64,000 bases of DNA. Origin: an uncultured Flavobacteriales bacterium. Its GTDB lineage: Bacteria; Bacteroidota; Bacteroidia; Flavobacteriales_D; Crocinitomicaceae. Below the pieces are notes generated by a model. It searched no databases. It saw only the letters and a program-made list of their open reading frames with translations, and was not told where the DNA came from. The position numbers and the translations under genes were made by a program. Positions within the stretch are counted from its first letter, which is position 1. Each line of letters begins with the position of its first letter. The stretch covers positions 62,001 through 126,000 of the forward strand of contig CAJWRM010000001.1 in assembly GCA_913046365.1 (NCBI GenBank). Direction: 5' to 3'. Shown here in pieces: positions 1 to 8,085 of the stretch.

Positions 1-31
1 AAAACGGTCAGATTTATTAAAGAATAAAGCG

Positions 32-1051
32 TCAGGCCCAAACTTTTGTTCCTTCAGAACAATTATTACAGATGTCTACTGCTTGTCGGTTTGTAACAAC
101 TGCCTTTCGAAAGTTTCTGTAGGAAGACGCATTCCATATTTCATTAAAATGATGATGCTGTATGCTGCCCAAAACATGTTTTGCATCTTTGTCAAAACAA
201 CATGGGACAATACTTCCATCCCACGTACTTACAGAACCAGACCACATTCTCCAGCAATGGTTTCCTGGCTTACCTTTAAGCTTATAGCTCCCATCCTTTT
301 GTTTGGTATAACGTGAATACTCCTCGTTTTCGGGCATTAATGGATTTCCATGCTTATATTTATATAGCTGGGCAGTTTTTATTCGCACCTCATCTATGGA
401 CATTTCTGAAGCAAGCTCAAACACCTGAGGTATTTCATGTTCATTCGGTTTAACAGCTAAAAATTGAAATATTAAATGTGGTGTATCTGAAGCTCTTTCT
501 TTTTTAGCTTCAACCAAATACTGACTAGCTTTTAATACTTTTGATAGTTTGCCATTTACTCTATACTGTTCATATGTCTTTTGCGTTAAACCATCAATTG
601 AAATAATCAATCGATCCAAACCGGAATCAACAATCTCTAGCGCCTTTTTCGGATTTACAAAATGTACATTTGATGAGGTCGATGTATATATCCTGGATCG
701 TTTTGCTTCTTTTATTAACTCTAAAAATCTTGGGTGTAGAAACGGTTCGCCTTGAAAATAATAATTGATATAAAAAACTGATTTGTCGATTTGACTCAAT
801 AACCTTTTGTGCAATCCCAAATCAATTTTACCTGTCGGACGTGTAAATTGCTTAAGACCACTCGGACACTCAGGACAGCCAAGATTGCATGAAGTCGTTG
901 GCTCAATACTCATTGAGGCAGGTTTTCCAAAATGTACAGGTAATTTTAATAACCTTGTAGCTGAAAAGCTTAACCTCAAAAGGAATAAGTTCCATATCCT
1001 TCTCAGAGTCATATGCCTTAGTATGCTTATTGAATCATTAACTTTTGACAT
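32..1051 (-). CDS. Radical SAM/SPASM domain protein
   Basis: A 339-residue radical S-adenosylmethionine enzyme. The 4Fe-4S motif CNLGCPEC (CX3CX2C, Cys55, 59, 62) follows a beta-strand beginning near residue 47, and the central region has the expected partial TIM barrel. The C-terminal ~70 residues carry further cysteines (HCW, PCC, CNNC) spaced as in a SPASM domain that binds auxiliary clusters. Family knowledge: SPASM proteins modify peptides or small molecules, but the substrate cannot be read from sequence. No precursor peptide is visible beside it; it is the first gene in the window and what lies beyond its stop is not seen. It is divergent from the phosphoribosyltransferase at 1169. The Met at 1051 is the natural start, with a basic N-terminus before the barrel. 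Confidence 0.85.
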   Translation of the reverse strand: MSKVNDSISILRHMTLRRIWNLFLLRLSFSATRLLKLPVHFGKPASMSIEPTTSCNLGCPECPSGLKQFTRPTGKIDLGLHKRLLSQIDKSVFYINYYFQGEPFLHPRFLELIKEAKRSRIYTSTSSNVHFVNPKKALEIVDSGLDRLIISIDGLTQKTYEQYRVNGKLSKVLKASQYLVEAKKERASDTPHLIFQFLAVKPNEHEIPQVFELASEMSIDEVRIKTAQLYKYKHGNPLMPENEEYSRYTKQKDGSYKLKGKPGNHCWRMWSGSVSTWDGSIVPCCFDKDAKHVLGSIQHHHFNEIWNASSYRNFRKAVVTNRQAVDICNNCSEGTKVWA

Positions 1052-1144
1052 AAAACGAAATTACAAATTATCAGCACTTCATCAACATCAAAATAATCGA
1101 AAGATAGAATGTAAAGTTATCCTATATCGAATGGGTAAAAGAGA

Positions 1145-1152
1145 TATATTTG
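1145..1152 (+). promoter_or_regulatory. -7 promoter box for the phosphoribosyltransferase-murQ pair
   Basis: TATATTTG is an exact match to the Bacteroidota -7 consensus TAnnTTTG and lies 16 bases before the ATG at 1169. No TTG is seen at the usual -33 distance, so only half of the promoter is supported. Confidence 0.45.
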
Positions 1153-1168
1153 TACAAAGTCAATTTGT

Positions 1169-1663
1169 ATGCAAATAATACTTAACCATAGGCAAACACA
1201 ACAAAAAATAACAAGGCTCGGTCATGAGCTTATTGAAAATTGCTTTGAGGAGCCTCATCTTTTCATGGGAGGAATTACAGGAAATGGTTTTGATTTGGCA
1301 CAAAGGCTTGCTAGTATTATTGAAAAAAACTCTTCTATTCAAGTCACCTGCTTTGAAATTTCCATTGATAAAAATGAACCTTGGAAGAAGGATATAGCGC
1401 TAAGTATTGAGCAAAACAAGCTAAAAAAAGGTTATATCGTTCTCGTGGATGATGTTATTAACTCAGGAAAAACGCTGCAGTATGCACTCGTTAAATTTTT
1501 AGAACATTCTACAAAAGCAATCAAAACCGTAGTTCTTGTGGATAGAAAGCATAGAAGATATCCGGTAAAAGCAAATTTTGTTGGACTCTCGCTCTCAACA
1601 ACCTTGCAAGATCGTGTTGAAGTTGATTTTAGTAAAGGGGATACAAAAGCATTTTTGGTATGA
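1169..1663 (+). CDS. PyrR-like phosphoribosyltransferase
   Basis: A 164-residue type I phosphoribosyltransferase. The PRPP loop is VLVDDVINSGKTL at about residues 91-103, two acidic residues followed by a small-residue loop as in PyrR and other PRTases. Its length and the His/Arg-rich stretch after the loop (RKHRRYP) suit the PyrR/uracil-PRTase group. Known PyrR proteins regulate pyrimidine operons and have weak uracil PRTase activity; no pyr gene is nearby, so a regulatory role is unproven. The stop overlaps the murQ start by four bases (ATGA), which implies translational coupling. Confidence 0.75.
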   Translation: MQIILNHRQTQQKITRLGHELIENCFEEPHLFMGGITGNGFDLAQRLASIIEKNSSIQVTCFEISIDKNEPWKKDIALSIEQNKLKKGYIVLVDDVINSGKTLQYALVKFLEHSTKAIKTVVLVDRKHRRYPVKANFVGLSLSTTLQDRVEVDFSKGDTKAFLV

Positions 1664-2466
1664 AAAAGCCTACAGAAGATCCCTCCAACCATGACCATCT
1701 TGAATTAATGAGCACGTCTGAATTATTAACCAATATAAATCAGGAAGATCAGACTGTTGCTAATGCAGTAAAAAAAGAAATACCGGCGATTGAGTCTTTT
1801 TTAAAAGAAGCGCTCCCACGAATGAGAGAAGGTGGAAGGTTATTTTATATTGGCGCTGGAACAAGTGGAAGGCTTGGCGTTGTGGATGCGAGTGAATGCC
1901 CGCCTACATTTGGCGTAGACCACGGAGTTGTTGTAGGACTTATTGCAGGTGGTGACCAAGCCATAAGAAAAGCGGTTGAATTTGCTGAAGACGATACAGA
2001 GCAGGGCTGGAAAGATTTGCTTAAACATAATATTCATTCCAAAGATATACTCGTTGGAATCGCTGCCTCTGGCGGAACTCCTTACGTTTTAGGAGCAATT
2101 GAACATGCCAATGAAAATGGAATGCTGACGGCAGGAATATCTTGTAATCCTGGCTCAAAACTTTCGAAGTTAGCAGCCTGCCCAATTACGCCGGTTGTAG
2201 GGCCGGAATTCGTAACGGGTTCAACGAGAATGAAATCAGGAACAGCCCAAAAGCTGGTATTGAATATGATTTCTACAGCACTTATGATTCAGCTTGGTCA
2301 TGTGAAAGGCAATAGAATGGTTGATATGCAGCTTAGCAATAATAAACTGGTAGAAAGAGGAACACGAATGGTATGTGAACAGCTAAAAATATCAAGTGAA
2401 AAAGGCAAAGCTTTGCTTTTGAAGCATGGCTCTGTGCGCTCGGCTATTGAGTCATATAAAGACTAA
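1660..2466 (+). CDS. murQ: N-acetylmuramic acid 6-phosphate etherase
   Basis: Cleaves the lactyl ether of MurNAc-6-phosphate to give GlcNAc-6-phosphate and D-lactate, a cytoplasmic step of peptidoglycan recycling. It is 268 residues, close to the shorter members of the family. The SIS-domain signature is clear: LFYIGAGTSGRLGVVDASE, with the conserved catalytic Glu in DASECPP, and a second SIS motif around GSTRMKSGTAQK. The N-terminal MSTSELLTNINQED block is typical. It begins inside the stop of the phosphoribosyltransferase gene (ATGA), so the two are co-translated. No MurNAc PTS or kinase gene is adjacent. Confidence 0.95.
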   Translation: MKKPTEDPSNHDHLELMSTSELLTNINQEDQTVANAVKKEIPAIESFLKEALPRMREGGRLFYIGAGTSGRLGVVDASECPPTFGVDHGVVVGLIAGGDQAIRKAVEFAEDDTEQGWKDLLKHNIHSKDILVGIAASGGTPYVLGAIEHANENGMLTAGISCNPGSKLSKLAACPITPVVGPEFVTGSTRMKSGTAQKLVLNMISTALMIQLGHVKGNRMVDMQLSNNKLVERGTRMVCEQLKISSEKGKALLLKHGSVRSAIESYKD

Positions 2467-2468
2467 AA

Positions 2469-3377
2469 TTATTTTATAATTCTACCGAAACCAATTAATC
2501 GACTTCGCCAGTAGTCGGAATCATCTATATCAACTACAGAAATTCCTTTGGATGAAGAGGAGTGAATCATACGTTTGCGTTCATTGGGTTGATTTACTAA
2601 TATTCCAACATGTGTAATCTCCTTACCTTCTGAAAAGAAGACCAAATCACCCATAAATGCACGTTTAGCATTGATTGTTTTTGCGTATTTGTATTGCTCG
2701 GAAGCCACTCTTGGCAGGATTACCTCAGAATACTTAAATACATGACTCGTAAAACCACTGCAATCAAAACCTTCCTCATCAGCACCACCCCATTTGTATG
2801 GAATACCCATAAACTCATATGCATAATGCACGAGATCAGAGCGCTGAGAAATACTCATTCCTTCTGAAACCAATCCATCCTCCCCTACTTCTTCTAAAAC
2901 CGGATTTTTAAATTTATAACCCTTATAAACTTTTTCAATCCAATCCTTTAGATGCTGTTTATTATCTTCATCTACAACCGTGTTTTTATCTTTGAGCCAG
3001 CGTTCGAAAAGAACTGCCATCTCTCCCAATTCTTGCGCATGCGTTTCCTTTATAACTGGCCATTTTTCGCTGCTAAAAACAGTAGACATTATTCTGCAGC
3101 CCTCATCAACTTTAGCAATATTACGTTTCATCCAATAAGGATTGTGCAGCAATTGAAAAGTACTCATCGCGCTGTAATATGCAGGTAAAACATAGCCATT
3201 GTATATTGGATCACGCAATAACTTGTTAGCCTTTCTGTAAACTGTCTTGTAATGACCTTGAGTGTAAAATTGTTCTAGTCTATCTAATTTTTTATTCTGT
3301 GCATAAAAGCCTGATGTTCCAATTAGAAAGAAGAACAAAAAAAATAATTTGATTTTAATTTGTGTGCTGTATACCAT
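2469..3377 (-). CDS. NlpC/P60 family cell-wall hydrolase, secreted
   Basis: The start is placed at the Met at 3377, not at the longer open frame reaching 3482, because it begins a clean signal peptide (MVYSTQIKIK then a phenylalanine-rich core ending at FYAQ, ~27 residues). The mature protein has a ~150-residue helical N-terminal region and a C-terminal NlpC/P60 domain with catalytic Cys206 (EGFDCSGF), His256 (ITHVGI) and a third polar residue near His272. This family cuts gamma-D-Glu-diaminopimelate bonds in peptidoglycan. The start overlaps the end of the upstream gene by 23 bases, suggesting coupling. It converges on murQ with two bases between the stops. Confidence 0.88.
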   Translation of the reverse strand: MVYSTQIKIKLFFLFFFLIGTSGFYAQNKKLDRLEQFYTQGHYKTVYRKANKLLRDPIYNGYVLPAYYSAMSTFQLLHNPYWMKRNIAKVDEGCRIMSTVFSSEKWPVIKETHAQELGEMAVLFERWLKDKNTVVDEDNKQHLKDWIEKVYKGYKFKNPVLEEVGEDGLVSEGMSISQRSDLVHYAYEFMGIPYKWGGADEEGFDCSGFTSHVFKYSEVILPRVASEQYKYAKTINAKRAFMGDLVFFSEGKEITHVGILVNQPNERKRMIHSSSSKGISVVDIDDSDYWRSRLIGFGRIIK

Positions 3378-4437
3378 TTTCCAAGACAATAAAAGAATTA
3401 TTAAATAAAGAAACCAAAACCCGGCTCCCGTATATTTCATAATCAGCGTCAGGCATATTGGTAAGTTCATAGGCTTCACCATCTACAAAAGCATTAACAC
3501 CACCTACAATGTTCCTATACGCGAGGACATCATTTTTTATTTTGTAGTCAAGCGGTTTAAAATTACTGATTTCTGTTTTTTGACCGTCACAGTACGCAAA
3601 AAAATAAGAGCTCTCGGTCCATACTACAATATCATCTTTAACGTCCCAGGAATCCGTCCCAAAATTGGAAAGCTGAAAATTCTCGCCATCTTTATAATAC
3701 CAGAGATCTCCACCATTATCTTCATAGACTACAAATCCTCTACCCGCTTTATAACGAACCATGGGGAGTTGTTCAATATCATAAAAATTGCCTTTGTCAA
3801 ATACCGCAAAAGTCTGAGTTGTAGGATCATTAAAGCATAAAATATCTGTACCCACATGGAATGAAACATTCTGCTGATTATTCCATACATCAATTTCATA
3901 AATCTCCCCGTTCCAGAAAACTTTATACATATTGCCATTGTCCTTAAATACCAGCAAATTCTCTCCAACAGCCACAGGCATATCCAAATCACGCATCAAA
4001 GTAGAGAGCATGTAAGAGGAATCTTGCCAATAGGCATTAATTGTATTGAACCTTGTATCTTCAAATACAATCATACTATCCTTCACGAGAAAGTTTCTGG
4101 CAAAATAGGTCAAGGTTGAGAGCTCACCATCGTCCCACATATTTAAAGTTGGCCCAATCATATACCCCAATAAGTGATCAGAAACTTGGTATTGAACATT
4201 AAGGTTAGTAATATCTTTTCGGGCGGCTCCATCGTACAACCTTAAATTCCCTCGGGTATCCCTATATGCTACAAGCTCATCACCGGCTTTAAAGTCTAAT
4301 ATTGGCTGCACCTCAATAGAACGAAAATATCCATCCTGAAAGCTTAGGAAAAAATTATTGAAGTCAATTACCGGAATGACTCCCTGGGAAAAAACCTTTG
4401 TCCCTAACATGAGTAAAAATATCATTGTGTATTTCAC
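3355..4437 (-). CDS. Secreted repeat protein, probable beta-propeller, unknown function
   Basis: A 360-residue protein with an N-terminal signal peptide (MKYTMIFLLMLGTKVFSQG). The mature part is built from about seven irregular repeats of roughly 45 residues, each a variant of a lead strand, then a D-x-x-G turn and an aromatic strand (for example DLWYYKDGENFQLSNF and VNAFVDGEAYELTNM). This is the look of a beta-propeller, although no named family is recognised. It is the first gene of a two-gene unit with the NlpC/P60 hydrolase, which it overlaps by 23 bases, so a periplasmic or surface role linked to wall hydrolysis is possible. A perfect -7 box ends five bases before its ATG. Confidence 0.7.
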   Translation of the reverse strand: MKYTMIFLLMLGTKVFSQGVIPVIDFNNFFLSFQDGYFRSIEVQPILDFKAGDELVAYRDTRGNLRLYDGAARKDITNLNVQYQVSDHLLGYMIGPTLNMWDDGELSTLTYFARNFLVKDSMIVFEDTRFNTINAYWQDSSYMLSTLMRDLDMPVAVGENLLVFKDNGNMYKVFWNGEIYEIDVWNNQQNVSFHVGTDILCFNDPTTQTFAVFDKGNFYDIEQLPMVRYKAGRGFVVYEDNGGDLWYYKDGENFQLSNFGTDSWDVKDDIVVWTESSYFFAYCDGQKTEISNFKPLDYKIKNDVLAYRNIVGGVNAFVDGEAYELTNMPDADYEIYGSRVLVSLFNNSFIVLENGIQHTN

Positions 4438-4442
4438 AAAAA

Positions 4443-4450
4443 CAAAGTTA
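4443..4450 (-). promoter_or_regulatory. -7 box abutting the start codon of the repeat-protein gene
   Basis: Read on the minus strand this is TAACTTTG, an exact TAnnTTTG match. Only five bases separate it from the ATG at 4437, so transcription would begin at or within a few bases of the start codon. An alternative start at Met5 (4425) would give a short leader. Confidence 0.4.
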
Positions 4451-4537
4451 TCAAAATTCAGACCAACTCGGATTACCTGTATTTACATTTTGTGAATTCG
4501 ATAAAAAGATAAATTTAGGAATCTGCGAAAAGAGCTG

Positions 4538-4545
4538 TATTTTTG
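4538..4545 (+). promoter_or_regulatory. -7 promoter box for the M16 peptidase pair
   Basis: TATTTTTG matches TAnnTTTG exactly and lies 18 bases before the ATG at 4564. The -33 position has only a weak TTTAG. Confidence 0.45.
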
Positions 4546-4563
4546 AAACTCAAAATTTAAACT

Positions 4564-5877
4564 ATGTATAAAATTATTTCAAGCTTCATATTGCTACTTA
4601 TCACTCTAAGTGCATTCGGACAGACCAAAATCGAGTATCTCGAATATGATCTAAAAAATGGAATGCATGTCATTTTACATGAGGATCATTCGGCACCAGT
4701 TGTGACAACAGCGGTTATGTACCATGTAGGAGCAAAAGACGAAAACCCTGAACGAACTGGTTTCGCTCACTTCTTTGAACATTTATTATTTGAAGGCACT
4801 GAAAATATTCCACGAGGCGAATGGTTTACCATTGTCACTTCGAATGGAGGTAGCAACAATGCTAACACGACAGACGATAGAACATACTATTATGAGGTAT
4901 TTCCTTCAAATAGCGTAGAACTTGGTTTGTGGATGGAATCAGAACGCCTCATGCACCCAATCATCAACCAAATTGGAGTAGATACTCAAAATGAGGTGGT
5001 TAAAGAAGAAAAAAGATTGCGCGTTGATAACAGTCCATACGGAAAATTCCTTGAGAACATCAAACTGCATATGTTTAAGAAGCACCCTTATAAAGGAACG
5101 ACAATAGGAAAAATGGCGCATTTAGATGCAGCTACACTCGAGGAGTTTCAATCTTTTAATAAAAAATACTACATACCGAACAATGCTGTTTTAGTTGTTG
5201 CAGGAGATATTGACGTGTCTGAGGTGAAGAAAATGGTTGAAGATTATTTCGGACCTATACCGCGAGGAGAAGACATCATCCGAAGCTTCCCCAAAGAAGA
5301 TCCAATAACGAAACCAATGCGTGAAAAGGCTTATGATGCGAATATTCAAATACCAGCCATCTTAGCTGCATACCGCACACCCTCCTTTAAGGATCGAGAT
5401 GCATATGTATTAGGGATGATCTCTACATACCTGAGCGATGGTAAAACATCAAAATTGTATAAGAAAATGGTTGACGATAAAAAAATGGCGCTGCAGGTGG
5501 GTGCTTTTGACTTTAGTCAAGAGGATTATGGGACCTATATAATTTACGGACTCCCACAAGGAGAAACAGATCTCGATGATATGATTTCAGAAATAGATGA
5601 AGAGATTATCAAAATGCAGAATGAACTCATTTCTGAACGTGATTTTCAAAAAATTCAAAACAAGCTTGAAAATAGCTTTGTAAACGCAAATGCAAGTATC
5701 GAAGGTGTAGCAAACTCACTGGCACGATACTACATGCTATACGGAGACATTAGCCTAATCAATAATGAAATCGATATTTACCGTTCGATAACACGAGAAG
5801 AGATTCAGCAGGTTGCAAAAAAATATCTCAATCCAAATCAAAGATTGATTCTCGAATATCTACCAGAAACGGAGTAA
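4564..5877 (+). CDS. M16 family zinc metallopeptidase (catalytic partner)
   Basis: A 437-residue secreted M16 peptidase. The signal peptide is MYKIISSFILLLITLSAFGQ. The inverted zinc motif HFFEH (His69, Glu72, His73) is intact and the third ligand is a Glu in the VVKEEKR stretch (149 or 150). The C-terminal half is the non-catalytic M16 domain. Family knowledge: M16B enzymes act as pairs forming a closed chamber that degrades short peptides in the periplasm. The next gene, 22 bases downstream, encodes the partner, which lacks zinc ligands but has the Arg/Tyr pair. Confidence 0.93.
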   Translation: MYKIISSFILLLITLSAFGQTKIEYLEYDLKNGMHVILHEDHSAPVVTTAVMYHVGAKDENPERTGFAHFFEHLLFEGTENIPRGEWFTIVTSNGGSNNANTTDDRTYYYEVFPSNSVELGLWMESERLMHPIINQIGVDTQNEVVKEEKRLRVDNSPYGKFLENIKLHMFKKHPYKGTTIGKMAHLDAATLEEFQSFNKKYYIPNNAVLVVAGDIDVSEVKKMVEDYFGPIPRGEDIIRSFPKEDPITKPMREKAYDANIQIPAILAAYRTPSFKDRDAYVLGMISTYLSDGKTSKLYKKMVDDKKMALQVGAFDFSQEDYGTYIIYGLPQGETDLDDMISEIDEEIIKMQNELISERDFQKIQNKLENSFVNANASIEGVANSLARYYMLYGDISLINNEIDIYRSITREEIQQVAKKYLNPNQRLILEYLPETE

Positions 5878-5899
5878 GAACAATTAAAAGCAAGAAAAC

Positions 5900-7975
5900 A
5901 TGAAAATTAAATTATATACATTATTGGCTTTTCTATATCTATCATTAAGCCTAAGCGCACAAATAGATAGAAGTAAGCAGCCTGAGCCAGGTCCTGCACC
6001 TGAAATCACCCTCAAAAAACCTTTTGAATTTACATTGGAGAATGGATTAAAGGTATTGATTGTAGAAAACCATAAGCTTCCCAGAGTTAGCATGAATCTT
6101 GCTTTTGACCGCACCCCAATTTCAGAGGGAGACAAAGCGGGTGTAACAACCATACTCGGTGCGATGCTCGGCAATGGAACTACCTCTATCCCAAAAGATG
6201 ATTTCAATGAAGAGATTGACTTTTTAGGTGCTAATTTATCCTTCGGATTTGATGGAGGCTTTGCGAGCTGCCTCACAAAATACCATGAAAGAATCATGGA
6301 ATTATTGGCAGATGCAACCATTAACTCTCTACTTGAAGAGGAGGAATTTGAAAAAGAAAAAGACCTACTATTAGAAGGTTTAAAAAGTCAAGAAAAAAGC
6401 GTTGATGCAGCAGCCTCGAATGTTGGTTCAGCTTTGGCTTATGGTTTAAGCCATCCATATGGAGAATTCCCAACCAATCAGAGTATTAATAATGTCACCT
6501 TTGACCTTGTGAAAAGATACTATTCAAATTATTTTCAGCCCTCTGAAGCCTACCTCGTCGTAATTGGGGATGTAGATGTAGCTTCAATCAAATCACTTGT
6601 TGAGAAACATTTTAGTGCTTGGGAAAGGGACACCTATAAAGAAATATTGGAATTAACTGAACCTAAATCAAATCCAGAAGCATTAGAAATCAATTTCATA
6701 GATATGCCAAATGCAGTTCAGTCAAACATCTCATTGACAAGTAATGTCGAGCTAAAAATGAGTGATGAAGATTATCATGCAGTTTTGATTGCGAATAAAA
6801 TCCTTGGAGGCGGATTCAATAGTTATTTAAATATGAATTTACGAGAAGAACATGGATACACATATGGCGCTAGGTCTTCTGTTGGAGCTGATAAATATAT
6901 AACAAGATTTACTGCCGGTGCATCTGTACGAAACGAAGTCACTGATAGCGCAGTGGTGCAAACTATCAAAGAGGTTAAAAGAATTCAGGATAATCCTGTT
7001 GAAGATGAAGCATTAGCGAACGCTAAAGCTAAATATGTAGGCGATTTTGTACTTGCCTTGGAAAGACCCTCTACAATTGCTCGATATTCAATAAACATTA
7101 AAACAAATGACTTACCTGAAGATTTCTATGCAGAATACCTAAAGAAAATAAATGCAGTTACTGTCGCCGATGTTCAGCGCGTTGCTAACAAGTATTTCAA
7201 TGCTGAAAAAGCTCGATTTATTGTTGTAGGAAAAGGAAGTGATATCATTGAAAATCTTGAAAAAACTGGTATCCCAATTAAATACTTTGACAAAGAAGCA
7301 AATCCTGTTGAGAAACCAGAATTTAAGAAACCAATTCCAGATGGTGTCACAGCAAAAAGCATATTGACAGATTACATAAATGCAATTGGAGGAAAGGAAG
7401 CATTAGACGATGTGAAAACAGTCCTAACGAATGTAGATGTTACGATACAAGGTGCTCCCTTTAAACCAAGTGCTATTATTAAAACAATGGCACCGAACAA
7501 AGAATCTATGGAAATGTCGGTTCAGGGCATGGGTACTATCATGACACAAAAATTCAATGGCAAGACAGGTTATACGGAACAACAAGGTAACAAGCAAGAG
7601 ATGCCTGAGTCAGAGATTTTGAAAAAGCAAAAACAAAAAGGTCTGTTTGCAGAAATATATCTGAATTCAGAAGATCTTGTCTTGATTAGTTTAATATCCG
7701 TGAATGGAGTGGACGCCTACAAGATTCAAGTAGATGAAGAAAATGGTTCATTCCGCTATTATGACGCAAAAACCGCTTTACTGATTCGAACAGAAAGTTC
7801 GCAAGAGGCACAGGGTCAAAAAATAACCCAAACAACAGATATTTCAGATTACAAGGCCGTTGATGGCGTTTTAATGCCATATACCAAAGTAATGACTACA
7901 GGACCGCAAATCATTACCTTATCCGCGTCTGAAATTAAAATTAATGATGGCGTGAGTAAGAAAGATTTCAAATAA
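5900..7975 (+). CDS. M16 family peptidase-like protein (non-catalytic partner) with C-terminal extension
   Basis: 691 residues with signal peptide MKIKLYTLLAFLYLSLSLSAQ. Residues ~35-465 form two M16 domains, but the HxxEH site is absent: the equivalent stretch reads GVTTILGAMLGNG. The substrate-binding motif LREEHGYTYGARSS is present, as in the R/Y subunit of M16B heterodimers. The last ~200 residues, beginning near AKSILTDYINAIGG, are a beta-rich domain that looks like the lipoprotein-carrier/outer-membrane-lipoprotein-sorting fold seen on other Bacteroidota M16 proteins. It is probably cotranscribed with the catalytic partner upstream and followed by a hairpin terminator. Confidence 0.9.
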   Translation: MKIKLYTLLAFLYLSLSLSAQIDRSKQPEPGPAPEITLKKPFEFTLENGLKVLIVENHKLPRVSMNLAFDRTPISEGDKAGVTTILGAMLGNGTTSIPKDDFNEEIDFLGANLSFGFDGGFASCLTKYHERIMELLADATINSLLEEEEFEKEKDLLLEGLKSQEKSVDAAASNVGSALAYGLSHPYGEFPTNQSINNVTFDLVKRYYSNYFQPSEAYLVVIGDVDVASIKSLVEKHFSAWERDTYKEILELTEPKSNPEALEINFIDMPNAVQSNISLTSNVELKMSDEDYHAVLIANKILGGGFNSYLNMNLREEHGYTYGARSSVGADKYITRFTAGASVRNEVTDSAVVQTIKEVKRIQDNPVEDEALANAKAKYVGDFVLALERPSTIARYSINIKTNDLPEDFYAEYLKKINAVTVADVQRVANKYFNAEKARFIVVGKGSDIIENLEKTGIPIKYFDKEANPVEKPEFKKPIPDGVTAKSILTDYINAIGGKEALDDVKTVLTNVDVTIQGAPFKPSAIIKTMAPNKESMEMSVQGMGTIMTQKFNGKTGYTEQQGNKQEMPESEILKKQKQKGLFAEIYLNSEDLVLISLISVNGVDAYKIQVDEENGSFRYYDAKTALLIRTESSQEAQGQKITQTTDISDYKAVDGVLMPYTKVMTTGPQIITLSASEIKINDGVSKKDFK

Positions 7976-8004
7976 GTTTTTTAAGCGACTTAACAAGTTG
8001 TTGA

Positions 8005-8040
8005 TAAAAGCTGCAGATAACATCTGCGGCTTTTTTGTTT
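8005..8040 (+). terminator. Intrinsic terminator after the M16 pair
   Basis: Stem AGCTGCAGAT (8009-8018) pairs with ATCTGCGGCT (8022-8031) through one G-U wobble around an AAC loop, followed by a T-rich tract. Confidence 0.8.
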
Positions 8041-8073
8041 TCAACAATTGGGCCTCAGATTGGCAGAAATCAA

Positions 8074-8081
8074 TATCTTTG
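8074..8081 (+). promoter_or_regulatory. -7 box abutting the dnaX start codon
   Basis: TATCTTTG is an exact TAnnTTTG match with only four bases before the ATG at 8086. A TTG at 8048-8050 sits 23 bases upstream of it, slightly beyond the usual 19-21 spacing. The mRNA may be leaderless. Confidence 0.45.
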
Positions 8082-8085
8082 AAAT

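Noticed and set aside
807-1178. 123-codon plus-strand frame overlapping the radical SAM gene start
   Set aside because: It runs antisense to the SAM motif region and has no plausible product; the downstream PRTase has its own start and -7 box.
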